Shown here one piece after another: positions 34,005 through 43,044 of a DNA stretch of 64,000 nt. The translations under genes were made by a program, and so were the position numbers. Numbering within the stretch: the stretch's first letter is position 1; each line of letters begins with the position of its first letter. A model generated the notes under the pieces. The model made no database searches and was not told the origin of the DNA. It was given only the letters and a program-made list of their open reading frames with translations. The stretch comes from Flavipsychrobacter sp. GTDB lineage: Bacteria > Bacteroidota > Bacteroidia > Chitinophagales > Chitinophagaceae. The stretch is from contig JAFIGV010000019.1 of NCBI GenBank assembly GCA_017849575.1, forward strand, positions 372,001-436,000, read 5' to 3'.

Positions 34005-37000
34005 TTGCGAAAGATATCCTACATACTTTTCCTGACGCTTAGTTGCTCTTTCCAATTTGTATGTGCTCAGCAGCGCGCTGACTGGTATAACCTGAACATT
34101 GACAATGGACTCCCCACGAATAATGTCTACAGTACTATTTTGGATAGTAAGGGCTATTTGTGGATGGCAACCGATCGTGGCGTAGTACGTTATAACGGAT
34201 ATGAATTGAAAATTTTCACCACGTCAGACGGGCTGCCGACCAACGATGTTTACAAGCTAATTGAAGACAGCTCCGGTAGAATATGGGTGTATTCGCTCTC
34301 CAGCCATTTTGGCTATATCAAAGAGGGGGTATATTATGACCTGCCGTTGCCGGAAATCCGAAGTTACATCTATGCTTCCGATGTTTTTCAGGTAGGCAAC
34401 GTCTTGTTTTTCAGCTATGTTAGCGATGCTCCAATAGATAATCGCTTTGTTTTTTTGATCGGCGATAAGGTTCATTCAATTGTCTTTGAGAGAGATCATC
34501 CATTTATGCTTTCTCAGGTCGATGCGAATATGCAGACAGTCTTCATGATGGCTAAGGATAGCCTTGTTTCCATGCTAGACCTGGATCGAGGAAACCGTAA
34601 ACCGACATTGCGAAAGTGGAAATCCAAGATTGATCTGTATTATTTCGTTCGTCAGATGCCGGTAGTCTGGCTACACGCAAGGCGGTTGTTTCTGATGAGT
34701 CCGGGGAGCTCATTTTTTTGGTGGAGTAAAGAGCCGTTCCAAAAAATTGATTCATTTTCAATCTCAAAAGTTGACAGTAGCAAGAAGTTTCACCTTGTCA
34801 CCACTATCGACAATAGAGTAAATATATTTCTTCGGGATAAATACCTGATACTCGATACAAACTTCCAGGTTTTGGAAAGAAGGAATTTACCAACTTTTAT
34901 CAAAGGACGTACAGGCTGGCACACCGAGGTGGGGAGCGTTGAGTTTTTGTCGACATTAGGTGATGGGCTGTGGTTTTCCCGCACCCATGAATCCTCCACT
35001 GAACTTCCGAACAAGCAACAGCTTCTGAAAGAACGCCAGCTTTCACTTGTGGGCAGCTATGGAAATGAAGGTTTTTGGTGGGATGGCCAACAAAGCCAGT
35101 TGGTGAGCCTAAACGGGTCAACCAAGACAGTTTTACCCATAGGAGAAATCGGCACCGTACGTTGCGTGACAGGCCGGCCTCGCAAGGAGTTGCTCATTAC
35201 ATCTAGCCAGGGCTTGTTTGTTTTAGACAGGGAAAAAGGAACCACCCGCCCATTTTTCGACATGAGCAAAAATTACTTAAGCTATAACTGGCGATTTCAA
35301 AATTTGAAGCCCTTTTCACTATTAAAACTTGGTGATAGTCTTAAGAGAGTGGTCACTAATAATATTCATCAGGTGGCTGAATACGCCGGAGACATTTATG
35401 CGATCAGACGCACTGATGGTTTTATTCAGTTTCGAATGCCTCAGGATCGTTCCATGCCGATAATTTCCACCATGAATGTTGTGGGACGATCTCCATCCAT
35501 TGTTATGGACAGCTTCAGTAAGAAAATCTTTCTCAGCAATGCTGATCTTACGACAATCTATGATCCTATTGATAGTGTTTTCACTGAAGTGTCAGGAGTG
35601 ACATTGTCAAGGCTCGGTGTCGAAAAGCTCAGGGAGATCGTTACGAATCAACGGGGAACCATCTTCTGTGTAAACGCCCAAAGCATTATCCAATTCAATT
35701 TGGCGAACCATACCAGCCAGTGTGTCGAACGCAACCTCGACCTGAGCAATGCAAGAGTTTTTGTTCGTGATAGAATGATGGTTGTGGCGGGAAACTTCGG
35801 AATTGCCTTTTATAGAGAAGAGAATGGCCTTTTTTCCCGCGTGAAATTGTTTGCCAATGTAAAAATGCAGAAATACAAACAGGTACTGGATGTGTTCATT
35901 CAGGATTCCTCCTGGTTTTTGTTGAACACAGAAGCAGGGTTGTACCGGTTGCTGATACCCCAGGATCGCGCAGCTTTCGTTCCAGACGATTTATTTGCCA
36001 TTAGCCTCACTGCTCCGGTGTCGGCTAAACTGCGGAATAACGCAACATACACCCTGGCGCCAGGCACAAGTAAAATCAGATTTGATGCCATCAATTTTTT
36101 GGGAAACGGAACTCCGGGCTTTCGGTACAGCATTGATGGTGTAAGTGAAAGCTTCGAAAGCAGATTTGGTGAAATATCCCTCAATGCGCTGGAGCCCGAT
36201 AAATCCTACCAGGTTCATTTGAAGGTCTTCGATAATACATGGATTAGCGATCCTTTCATTTTTTACATAAAGATCCAACCCTACTGGTACCAGACATTGA
36301 TCTGGCAAATCGCGTTCTGGGCTTTAGGGCTCAGCCTAACCGGCGCCATCGTGTACTCGACCATGGTCATCACACGACGGTCCGTTGTACGGGCCAACGA
36401 GCGCCGGCGCAGGCAAACGGAACTCGAGCTTCGGGCCATTTACGCACAGATTAATCCGCATTTTATTTTTAACACGCTGACGACCGCCCTTCTGTTTATC
36501 AGCAAAAACAAAAATAAAGAAGCCTATAACCATATCAACAATTTTTCAAAGCTTCTGCGCAGTTACCTCAAATCTTCGAGAGAGCGCTATATCTCACTTG
36601 CAGATGAAATAGAAATGCTGCGGCGCTATATTGAATTACAGCGGGCAAAATTTGCCGAACCTTTCCGGTTTGATATCTCGCTGGACAACAGCATTTCTGC
36701 CCTCCATACCTTACTTCCATCTTTATTGCTACAACCCCTGGTGGAAAATGCAATTAATCATGGGCTCGGTACGGTGGGCGCACAGGGATTGCTGCACATC
36801 CGCTTCAAAAAAGGTAGATCAGACAACGAGATCGTTTGTGAAATTGAAGATAATGGAATTGGAAGGCAGCGGTCGAAAGCGCTCTTTGAACCCTATGCAA
36901 CTGAACGGGGGTCTTACGGCACTGATCTGACTCACGATCTCATCGATATTTTCCGGCAGTACGAAGACATGGATATACTGCTGGAGTATTTCGACAAGAC

Positions 37001-37067
37001 TGAGCCGGAAACCGGAACAATAGTTCGGTTGACCATTAAGAATGTAAAAAGAATTTTGACGGTTTAG
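34005..37067 (+). CDS. two-component sensor with beta-propeller, YYY domain and LytS-type kinase
   Basis: 1020 residues with a signal peptide (RKISYILFLTLSCSFQFVCAQ) and TTG start. Residues about 30-650 form repeated two-component regulator propeller units such as GLPTNNVYSTILDSKGYLWM and GLPTNDVYKLIEDSSGRIWV, followed by a Y_Y_Y-like Ig domain (about 660-760). A membrane helix lies at about 770-790 and then a His_kinase domain of the LytS/YehU type: phospho-acceptor His819 in INPHFIFNTL, ENAINHG as the N box and EIEDNGIG as the G box. It senses an extracellular signal and would phosphorylate a LytTR regulator, but none is adjacent. Its stop overlaps the LUD gene antisense by 4 bases. Confidence 0.9.
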   Translation: MRKISYILFLTLSCSFQFVCAQQRADWYNLNIDNGLPTNNVYSTILDSKGYLWMATDRGVVRYNGYELKIFTTSDGLPTNDVYKLIEDSSGRIWVYSLSSHFGYIKEGVYYDLPLPEIRSYIYASDVFQVGNVLFFSYVSDAPIDNRFVFLIGDKVHSIVFERDHPFMLSQVDANMQTVFMMAKDSLVSMLDLDRGNRKPTLRKWKSKIDLYYFVRQMPVVWLHARRLFLMSPGSSFFWWSKEPFQKIDSFSISKVDSSKKFHLVTTIDNRVNIFLRDKYLILDTNFQVLERRNLPTFIKGRTGWHTEVGSVEFLSTLGDGLWFSRTHESSTELPNKQQLLKERQLSLVGSYGNEGFWWDGQQSQLVSLNGSTKTVLPIGEIGTVRCVTGRPRKELLITSSQGLFVLDREKGTTRPFFDMSKNYLSYNWRFQNLKPFSLLKLGDSLKRVVTNNIHQVAEYAGDIYAIRRTDGFIQFRMPQDRSMPIISTMNVVGRSPSIVMDSFSKKIFLSNADLTTIYDPIDSVFTEVSGVTLSRLGVEKLREIVTNQRGTIFCVNAQSIIQFNLANHTSQCVERNLDLSNARVFVRDRMMVVAGNFGIAFYREENGLFSRVKLFANVKMQKYKQVLDVFIQDSSWFLLNTEAGLYRLLIPQDRAAFVPDDLFAISLTAPVSAKLRNNATYTLAPGTSKIRFDAINFLGNGTPGFRYSIDGVSESFESRFGEISLNALEPDKSYQVHLKVFDNTWISDPFIFYIKIQPYWYQTLIWQIAFWALGLSLTGAIVYSTMVITRRSVVRANERRRRQTELELRAIYAQINPHFIFNTLTTALLFISKNKNKEAYNHINNFSKLLRSYLKSSRERYISLADEIEMLRRYIELQRAKFAEPFRFDISLDNSISALHTLLPSLLLQPLVENAINHGLGTVGAQGLLHIRFKKGRSDNEIVCEIEDNGIGRQRSKALFEPYATERGSYGTDLTHDLIDIFRQYEDMDILLEYFDKTEPETGTIVRLTIKNVKRILTV

Positions 37068-37723
37068 TCGTTGATGTAAAAGCAAAATACTTCGCCGGGT
37101 CCATGCACACCCACAACAAGCGTTTTTTCTATATCGGCAGTGCGGCTGGGTCCGGTATTCAGGTTGATCATCGAAGGAACCTGACCCTCATACTGCTGCG
37201 TGATAAACCTAAGGCCGTCTTCGATGTCGAACACAAGCTGACTATGATAAGCTACAATAATATGCACCGGGTAAAATACGGAAGACACCCGTCCAAAACG
37301 TTGGCGGCTGCTCAGGATTACTGAACCCGTTCTTGCGACAAGGGTCTCACAACCGGTTATGCAGGCCTCGGCAGTACTGTTATCCGGAGACAGATCATTG
37401 ACAAAAGGTATTCTGTTGTTCTGAAACATGTCCAGAAAACGAGACTCAGCGCAGAGCACGTCTTTCCATCCGCGTTGATCTATAAGACTGTGTACGTTTT
37501 CAAGAAATTCCTGCTCATGGGCACAAAAAACGAACTTGCCACCAAGCCTGCTGAATTCATCGGCAAAGGTCTCTTCAAGCGATAGCTCCGGAGTGCGATA
37601 AATAGCTGTGGCGGCCTGCTGCTCCGCTTCAGGAAAAGGCATCTCTGCTTTAGATTTGTTCAAACCATTGCGAATCCTGCTTAGTATTTTTTCTCTCGAC
37701 TTGGAAGTTCTGAATGTTTGCAT
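37064..37723 (-). CDS. LUD-domain protein (LutC/YkgG family)
   Basis: 219 residues from the ATG at 37723; the longer frame starts at a TTG lying inside the promoter box. N-terminal KSREKILSRIRNGLNKSK, then a LUD fold with CITGCETLVARTGSVILSS, HIIVAYHSQLVFDIEDGLRFI and the closing GPSRTADIEKTLVVGVHGP. The last motif is shared with LutC, which works with LutA/LutB in lactate oxidation. Those partners are not nearby, so it is a stand-alone LUD protein of uncertain function. Convergent with the sensor kinase gene. Confidence 0.85.
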   Translation of the reverse strand: MQTFRTSKSREKILSRIRNGLNKSKAEMPFPEAEQQAATAIYRTPELSLEETFADEFSRLGGKFVFCAHEQEFLENVHSLIDQRGWKDVLCAESRFLDMFQNNRIPFVNDLSPDNSTAEACITGCETLVARTGSVILSSRQRFGRVSSVFYPVHIIVAYHSQLVFDIEDGLRFITQQYEGQVPSMINLNTGPSRTADIEKTLVVGVHGPGEVFCFYIND

Positions 37724-37732
37724 AACCGTTTT

Positions 37733-37740
37733 CAAAAGTA
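37733..37740 (-). promoter_or_regulatory. -7 promoter box of the LUD gene
   Basis: On the minus strand reads TACTTTTG, then AAAACGGTT and the ATG at 37723. It sits in the U-tract of the ftsH terminator, so the new transcript would begin where the upstream one ends. No -33 box assigned. Confidence 0.45.
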
Positions 37741-37768
37741 AAAAAGCGATGGGATAACCACCGCTTTT
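37739..37768 (-). terminator. terminator of ftsH
   Basis: On the minus strand AAAAGCGGTGG pairs with CCATCGCTTTT with one A.C mismatch and a 5-base loop, followed by TTTTTT. It sits 18 bases after the ftsH stop. Confidence 0.75.
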
Positions 37769-37786
37769 CTCTATTTCATTTTCTGC

Positions 37787-39790
37787 TTACGAAGCTATCG
37801 GGTTTTCGGCAATGGTGCCTGTAACCGGCGGTATGCCTTCGTTCGGCGACATGTCTTCGTAGGGGCGTTTGCCGATAAGGCGCTCAAGGTCGTCTTTATA
37901 GAGCACCTCTTTTTTCAGCAGCTCATCAGCCAGCGCATTCAGATGCTGTTTGTGTTCTCTCAGCAGATCTTTAGCACGGTCATATTGTTCAGCAATAAGG
38001 GCACGCACCTCTTCGTCAATAATCTTTGCTGTTTCTTCGGAGTAAGGCTTAGTGGTGGCGTATTCCTGATTGCCATCGTAGTAAGAAACATTGCCCACTT
38101 TTTCATTCATACCATAAATGCTCACCATGCTGTAAGACATTTTGGTAATGCGCTCCAGGTCGTTTTGTGCGCCGGTAGAGACTTTTCCGAAAATTATCTG
38201 TTCAGCGGCCCGACCGCCAAACAATGCTACCATTTGATCCTGCATCTGTTCAAGGGTATAGAGGTATTGTTCTTTGGGCAGATACTGCGCATAGCCAAGT
38301 GCTGCAACGCCACGCGGAACTATCGATACTTTGATTAGCGGGTGGGCATGCTCCAGAAACCAACCGCATATTGCGTGTCCGGCTTCGTGAAAGGCAATCA
38401 CTTTCTTCTCTTCCGGAGAAATGATCTTATTCTTCTTTTCCAGTCCGCCAATCACACGATCAATCGCATCGTTGAAGTCACTCATGTCCACTTCTTCCTT
38501 GCCCTTTCTTGCAGCAATCAGCGCTGCCTCATTACATATATTAGCAATGTCTGCTCCTGCGAAACCCGGGGTTTGCACGGCCAGCTTCGTGATGTTAAGA
38601 TCCTTGGATTTTTTGATGGGTTTGAGGTGTACTTCAAATATTTTTTCACGGCCCTTTACATCAGGGATGTCAATGGATATTTGCCTGTCGAAACGACCCG
38701 GACGAAGCAAGGCTGTGTCCAATACGTCAGGGCGGTTTGTTGCCGCCAATACAATAATTCCGCTGTCGCCGCTAAAACCGTCCATTTCTACCAGCAACTG
38801 ATTCAGGGTGTTTTCGCGTTCATCGTTGCTCATGACCACATTCTTACCACGAGCGCGTCCTATGGCGTCAATCTCATCAATAAACACAATACAAGGTGCT
38901 TTTTCCCGGGCTTGCTTAAACAAATCCCTTACGCGGCTGGCGCCTACACCTACAAATAATTCAACAAAGTCAGAACCCGACATGGAGAAGAAGGGCACTT
39001 GTGCTTCACCGGCTACGGCTTTTGCCAGCAAGGTTTTACCTGTGCCCGGAGGACCCACCAGCAGCGCGCCTTTGGGTATCTTACCCCCGAGTGCCGTATA
39101 TTTCTTTGGGTTTTTCAGGAAATCAACGATTTCCATCACTTCTACCTTCGCCTCATCAAGTCCTGCTACATCATTGAATGTAATATTTACCCGTGTGCCT
39201 TTTTCAAAAAGCTGGGCTTTGGATTTTCCGATGTTAAATATACCGCCGGCTCCTCCACCGGGTGCACCACCGCCCATTTTACGCATAATCAGGAACCACA
39301 TAGCTACGAGGATGATGATGGGAAGCAGGAAGGAGTTCAGTACATCGCGCAGCCAGTTCGCCCGAACATCATAATATACTTTAGGCTCTTTTACATTAGC
39401 AGGCTTCGCTTTCAGCGCGTCAGACATGTCGTCGCGAAACTGTTCGTCAGAACCAATCTTGAAGGAAAAAGCCGGTCCGGTGCTGTTGTTGTTAAATACC
39501 GATGGGCTTTTTTCGTCGGCCTGCTTTGTGTTTTCGCCAGTCAAAAACACCTCCACTTCGCTGCCATTAATCACTTTCACATGGTCTACTTTACCCTGAT
39601 AGAGGTATTCATCCCGAAATTCCTGAAAGCTCTTTGTAGCGGTTGCACTGCCCACATTGCTGGTGTAAAACTGCAGTACGATCAGGGCTACGAAGATGAT
39701 ACCGTACACCCAATATATATTGAAGCGCGGCCCTTTTCGCGGTGTTTTATTGTCATTCCCCGGCAAGGGTTTTTGTTTATTATCTTCCAT
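37787..39790 (-). CDS. ftsH: ATP-dependent zinc metalloprotease FtsH
   Basis: 667 residues. Two N-terminal membrane helices (about 26-44 and 158-175) flank a periplasmic domain; a Gly-rich linker ([11 protein letters not shown]) follows. The AAA domain has Walker A GPPGTGKT with Lys252, Walker [11 protein letters not shown] and the second-region-of-homology TNRPDVLD...RPGRFDRQ. The protease domain has HEAGH (468-472), with the zinc-binding histidines and catalytic Glu469. It degrades membrane and regulatory proteins. The gene follows rsfS by 36 bases in the same direction and is likely co-transcribed with it. Complete, with a terminator downstream. Confidence 0.97.
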   Translation of the reverse strand: MEDNKQKPLPGNDNKTPRKGPRFNIYWVYGIIFVALIVLQFYTSNVGSATATKSFQEFRDEYLYQGKVDHVKVINGSEVEVFLTGENTKQADEKSPSVFNNNSTGPAFSFKIGSDEQFRDDMSDALKAKPANVKEPKVYYDVRANWLRDVLNSFLLPIIILVAMWFLIMRKMGGGAPGGGAGGIFNIGKSKAQLFEKGTRVNITFNDVAGLDEAKVEVMEIVDFLKNPKKYTALGGKIPKGALLVGPPGTGKTLLAKAVAGEAQVPFFSMSGSDFVELFVGVGASRVRDLFKQAREKAPCIVFIDEIDAIGRARGKNVVMSNDERENTLNQLLVEMDGFSGDSGIIVLAATNRPDVLDTALLRPGRFDRQISIDIPDVKGREKIFEVHLKPIKKSKDLNITKLAVQTPGFAGADIANICNEAALIAARKGKEEVDMSDFNDAIDRVIGGLEKKNKIISPEEKKVIAFHEAGHAICGWFLEHAHPLIKVSIVPRGVAALGYAQYLPKEQYLYTLEQMQDQMVALFGGRAAEQIIFGKVSTGAQNDLERITKMSYSMVSIYGMNEKVGNVSYYDGNQEYATTKPYSEETAKIIDEEVRALIAEQYDRAKDLLREHKQHLNALADELLKKEVLYKDDLERLIGKRPYEDMSPNEGIPPVTGTIAENPIAS

Positions 39791-39826
39791 TTTTTTGTTT
39801 AGTCTAAAAAGATTGAGTCGGCAATA

Positions 39827-40213
39827 TTAATCATTATGCTCCATTCGCCCGGCGTCTTCCCAAAGGCTCTCAAGGCTGTAAAAGTTTCGTTGTTCGTGCT
39901 GAAAGATGTGTACCACAACGTTTACATAATCCACCAGCGTCCACTGTGGTCCGTGCTCTATATGATAGGGGCGTTCTCCGCAAAGACGCCATACCTGTTC
40001 CTCCACATGGTCGGCAATCGCCTTTACCTGCACGTGCGATTGTCCTTCGCAAAGCACAAAAAAATCGGCTACCGCCTCGTCAATCTTTTTGAGATCGAGC
40101 GATACGATTTCACTTCCTTTTTTATCCTGAATGGCTTGTAAGATGGTCTTAAAAAGCTTGCTGTTGCGGGTCAACCGGCTGTCCGATTTCTTTCTTCCTT
40201 GCAGTGCCGTCAC
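39827..40213 (-). CDS. rsfS: ribosomal silencing factor RsfS (YbeB/Iojap)
   Basis: 128 residues from GTG at 40213. The core matches RsfS: LFKTILQAIQDKKGSEIVSLDL, EAVADFFVLCEGQSHVQVKAIADHVEEQV, and HGPQWTLVDYVNVVVHIFQHEQRNFYSLESLW. It binds ribosomal protein L14 and blocks subunit joining when nutrients are low. The open frame extends to a TTG at 40291, but a minus-strand promoter box (40267-40274) inside that extension places transcription after it. No ATG is available; GTG 40213 gives a family-like length, and a nearby in-frame TTG is another choice. Upstream of ftsH, divergent from birA. Confidence 0.87.
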   Translation of the reverse strand: MTALQGRKKSDSRLTRNSKLFKTILQAIQDKKGSEIVSLDLKKIDEAVADFFVLCEGQSHVQVKAIADHVEEQVWRLCGERPYHIEHGPQWTLVDYVNVVVHIFQHEQRNFYSLESLWEDAGRMEHND

Positions 40214-40266
40214 TAGTTTCTCCAAAGGCTGTAAATACTGTTTTGTTAGAATAATATCTTTACGGT

Positions 40267-40274
40267 CAAAATTA
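40267..40274 (-). promoter_or_regulatory. -7 promoter box of rsfS-ftsH
   Basis: On the minus strand reads TAATTTTG, an exact TAnnTTTG box, with a TTTG (40292-40289) 14 bases further upstream. It lies inside the longest rsfS frame and argues for the shorter start. Confidence 0.4.
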
Positions 40275-40282
40275 CTGAAATC

Positions 40283-41041
40283 TTGGCTCAAAGCTTACAG
40301 CGTTTATTAGATGCACCGATCATTGAGCTTGATACCATCGACAGCACCAATAACTATGCCATGCAACTGATTGATGCCGATACGGCACAGGCCGGCCTGA
40401 CAATCGTTGCCGCTGAGCAATCAATGGGTCGTGGGCAGCGGGGAAGGGTGTGGATTGCCGCATCTGGCCAAAGCTTACTGAGCAGCATAGTATGCACACC
40501 GAAGTATCCAATCGAACAGCAGTTCGTATTCAGTGCCGCTGTTGCACTGGCTATAGCCGACGAACTCACCGCGCTCTACGAACATTGGCGCGTAGCCATT
40601 AAGTGGCCTAATGATATTATAATCAATGACAAAAAGGCAGGCGGTATTTTAATCGAAAATGTGCTGCGCGGCGCTGCCTGGAGTTATAGCATTGTCGGGC
40701 TGGGTCTGAATGTTTGCCAGCAGATGTTTCCAAACGATCTTCCCTTTGCTACATCGCTCAAAATCGCTTCCGGTAAGGATTATGCCCTCGCCGAAATGCT
40801 TGAAAGGATGCGACGTGCCATATTGAGTGCAAGCGTGTCGCCCTTATCTATAAGCGAGGTCATGGATGGGTACAACAGCTATCTTTTTCGCCAGGGGAAT
40901 CTACAGTCATTTTGTGAAGGACCTGTGGAGTGGAAGGCAAGGGTGATTGCTGTAAGCAGCGACGGAACATTGGGAGTAGAAACGGAAGATGGCATCGCCC
41001 ATCGCTACACTCATGGTGTGGTCGCCTGGAAGTGGGAATAA
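40283..41041 (+). CDS. birA: biotin-[acetyl-CoA carboxylase] ligase
   Basis: 252 residues, a monofunctional BirA without the N-terminal DNA-binding domain. IELDTIDSTNNYAMQL opens the catalytic fold, SMGRGQRGRVWIAASGQSLLSS is the ATP/biotinyl-AMP loop, and IKWPNDIIINDKKAGGILIEN carries the catalytic lysine. SYSIVGLGLNVCQ follows. It attaches biotin to the carboxyl-carrier subunit of acetyl-CoA carboxylase. An upstream in-frame stop at 40247 and no in-frame ATG leave the TTG at 40283 as the start. Its last 31 bases overlap pabA/trpG antisense. Confidence 0.93.
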   Translation: MAQSLQRLLDAPIIELDTIDSTNNYAMQLIDADTAQAGLTIVAAEQSMGRGQRGRVWIAASGQSLLSSIVCTPKYPIEQQFVFSAAVALAIADELTALYEHWRVAIKWPNDIIINDKKAGGILIENVLRGAAWSYSIVGLGLNVCQQMFPNDLPFATSLKIASGKDYALAEMLERMRRAILSASVSPLSISEVMDGYNSYLFRQGNLQSFCEGPVEWKARVIAVSSDGTLGVETEDGIAHRYTHGVVAWKWE

Positions 41042-41604
41042 TCAATATTACTCCAGTTGCGCAGCAGCCTTTGCCCCAGGGGTGTGCCGATGGATTCGGG
41101 ATGGAACTGAAAACCGATACTAGGGTACTGCTGATGCTCAATAGCCATAATAAGCCCATCGTCTTGTGCAGTAGCAAGTGTTTGAAGGCCTGTATTTGCA
41201 AGGTTTTCCAGACAAAGTGAGTGGTAGCGCATAGCGGTAAAGGGTTGGGGTAGGCCGTCAAAAAGCCGGTGTTCAACATGCCGTATAGTACTCGTTTTTC
41301 CGTGCATGGGATAGGGGGCATGTGCCAGCCTGCCGCCAAAATGCAAGCCAATAGCCTGATGCCCAAGACATATACCGAGCAGAGGCGTGTGTTCGTGAAA
41401 AGCTGAGACTACGTCCATTGTTATGCCGGCGGTCTTTGGTGTTTCGGGTCCGGGCGAAAGAATGATACGCTCAGGCCTGAGCTGCCGCAACTCCGGGATG
41501 CTTATTTCATCGTTGCGCACTACCCTGCAGTCGTTGCCTGTCATCAGCAGGTAGTGATGCAATATGTAGGTAAATGAGTCGTAATTGTCAATGAGTACCC
41601 ACAT
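41011..41604 (-). CDS. pabA: anthranilate/aminodeoxychorismate synthase glutamine amidotransferase subunit
   Basis: 197 residues from Met at 41604 (WVLIDNYDSFTY, the typical opening of TrpG/PabA). The class I glutaminase triad is visible: Cys in LLGICLGHQAIG, and His and Glu in FQFHPESIGT. SPGPETPKTAG is the oxyanion strand. It supplies ammonia to chorismate-using partners for tryptophan or folate. No trpE or pabB is nearby, so trpG and pabA cannot be distinguished, and the symbol is provisional. The start overlaps the end of cvpA by 17 bases and the 3' end overlaps birA antisense by 31. Confidence 0.88.
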   Translation of the reverse strand: MWVLIDNYDSFTYILHHYLLMTGNDCRVVRNDEISIPELRQLRPERIILSPGPETPKTAGITMDVVSAFHEHTPLLGICLGHQAIGLHFGGRLAHAPYPMHGKTSTIRHVEHRLFDGLPQPFTAMRYHSLCLENLANTGLQTLATAQDDGLIMAIEHQQYPSIGFQFHPESIGTPLGQRLLRNWSNIDYSHFQATTP

Positions 41605-42142
41605 GCTGCGGCAGATTTTGATCGGCATTGGAAAAGAAGTGCTGCAGGTCTGCAAAAATATCTTTCACAAAAGACCAGTGCCGGCCTATGTGCTCAAATA
41701 GCCAGGGTGCCACGGGTTGCAGCCATCCATAGGTTTTCGAAGTGGCTATGGTCTCCGGGCTGATCAGGTGCATCTGGTTGGCTATCCAGAGCACAGTGCT
41801 CCAGGCCACAGCAGCCAGAAAGACATAGAGCGCCCCGCCGATAAGTCCATTAAGCCAGCCCAGCATCGTTAGTTGTGCTACAGATTCGATAGCTTTCGCC
41901 AGTAGCCGGACCAGCAAGAGTACACCGATAAAAAGCAGGGCATAACTAATGAGCTGACTCCACGCGCTGGTCACCCAGCCATGCGACAGCAGCCATGCAC
42001 CCAGCCAGCCGGAGAGCTTTAAAGCACAGACAATGCCCAGCACCACCGCTATTACGGAAAAAGCGGCTACAATGATGCCTTTCATGTAGCCGCGGATAAA
42101 AAACAAAAGGAGGATGGTAAGCCCCGCAAAATCAAGTATCAT
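41588..42142 (-). CDS. cvpA: CvpA family membrane protein
   Basis: 184 residues with four hydrophobic segments: LTILLLFFIRGYMKGIIVAA near the start, then about 27-47, 62-82 and 105-124. The G-[YF]-x-[KR]-G motif (RGYMKGIIV) in the first helix region is typical of CvpA/colicin V production proteins. Their biochemical role is unclear; they are linked to envelope stress and biofilm traits. Followed by pabA with a 17-base overlap and preceded by yqeY by 3 bases, so the three are one minus-strand operon. Confidence 0.85.
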   Translation of the reverse strand: MILDFAGLTILLLFFIRGYMKGIIVAAFSVIAVVLGIVCALKLSGWLGAWLLSHGWVTSAWSQLISYALLFIGVLLLVRLLAKAIESVAQLTMLGWLNGLIGGALYVFLAAVAWSTVLWIANQMHLISPETIATSKTYGWLQPVAPWLFEHIGRHWSFVKDIFADLQHFFSNADQNLPQHVGTH

Positions 42143-42145
42143 TCC

Positions 42146-42601
42146 TCAGCCTTGTGCCAGAAGTCGCTTTACGGTTTCTGAAATCGCTTTGCCATCGGCC
42201 TTGCCTGCAAGAGTTTTTGTAGCCGCTCCCATCACTTTCCCCATGTCTGCAGGCGTATTCGCCCCGGTAGCAGCAATGATTTGTTTCACAGCATCTTCCA
42301 GCGCAGCGGGGCTCATCTGCTCCGGAAGAAAGCGTTCAATGATCGCCAGCTCTTCGCGTTCTTTTGCCGCAAGGTCTTCTCTGTTTTGCTGGGTGAATAT
42401 TTCGAGCGAGTCCTTTCTTTGCTTCGCCATTTTTTGAAGCATCTTGATCTCGTCTGCTTCTGAAATCTGATCGCTCGCACCGGCTGAAGTCTTTTCGATC
42501 AAAATGGCAGCCTTGATGGCGCGAAGGGTGCGCAGTGCCGCCTCGTCCTTAGCACGCATAGCCGTTTTCATCTCTTCCATTACTTTACTTTCCAGAGACA
42601 T
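42146..42601 (-). CDS. GatB/YqeY domain protein
   Basis: 151 residues forming a YqeY domain. LESKVMEEMKTAMRAKDEAALRTLRAIKAAI, QRKDSLEIFTQQNREDLAAKE and ERFLPEQMSPAALEDAVKQIIA are the family pattern, and MGKVMGAATKTLAGKADGKAISETVKRLL the tRNA-binding-like tail. It resembles the C-terminal domain of GatB but stands alone; its physiological role is not established. A Bacteroidota promoter box (TACTTTTG, 42634-42627) lies 25 bases upstream, and cvpA follows after 3 bases. Confidence 0.92.
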   Translation of the reverse strand: MSLESKVMEEMKTAMRAKDEAALRTLRAIKAAILIEKTSAGASDQISEADEIKMLQKMAKQRKDSLEIFTQQNREDLAAKEREELAIIERFLPEQMSPAALEDAVKQIIAATGANTPADMGKVMGAATKTLAGKADGKAISETVKRLLAQG

Positions 42602-42626
42602 GTTTCCTGTGTTTTTTGGTAATCCT

Positions 42627-42634
42627 CAAAAGTA
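42627..42634 (-). promoter_or_regulatory. -7 promoter box of yqeY-cvpA-pabA
   Basis: On the minus strand reads TACTTTTG, 25 bases before the yqeY start codon at 42601. An exact TAnnTTTG match; no -33 TTTG seen at the expected distance. Confidence 0.45.
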
Positions 42635-42661
42635 CAAAACCCGCCGGCTAATGTTTTGCCC

Positions 42662-43006
42662 TCACTTTTGCTCTTCAGCATTCAGTATGTCGGTCGCTTT
42701 TTTATGAAATGTTTGAGCAAAGTCCTTAATCTCTTTTGCAAGGTCTGCATTTCTTGTGGCCCGCGCATAGGTATCGGCCAGTCCGAACAAGGTCTGGTAC
42801 AAGAAATCATTCATTTCGTCCACCATCATTTTTTTTGTCCAGAGGTCTATGCGCAGCGCCGACTTTTCTTGTCCGTCCCACAAACCCAGCAGTATGCCTT
42901 TTGCCTGTTGAAAGCCCTCCACGCCGCCACCGGGGGCATTCCATTCTATGGTTTCAGGCATTTTTTCTTCGTCGAGTGTAATTTGAATATTGATGTTTGA
43001 TTGCAT
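42662..43006 (-). CDS. gldC: gliding motility protein GldC
   Basis: 114 residues. The sequence INIQITLDEEKMPETIEW, GLWDGQEKSALRIDLWTKKMMVDEMNDF and QTLFGLADTYARATRNADLAKEI matches GldC, a small cytoplasmic protein needed for full gliding in Flavobacterium. Its biochemical role is unknown, but it is nearly restricted to Bacteroidota and so helps place the organism. No other gld gene lies nearby. It is 61 bases before the yqeY operon on the same strand. Confidence 0.9.
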   Translation of the reverse strand: MQSNINIQITLDEEKMPETIEWNAPGGGVEGFQQAKGILLGLWDGQEKSALRIDLWTKKMMVDEMNDFLYQTLFGLADTYARATRNADLAKEIKDFAQTFHKKATDILNAEEQK

Positions 43007-43044
43007 ACGGTATTATGTTATCTCTTTTTGGTTTGCTGGCTGTG

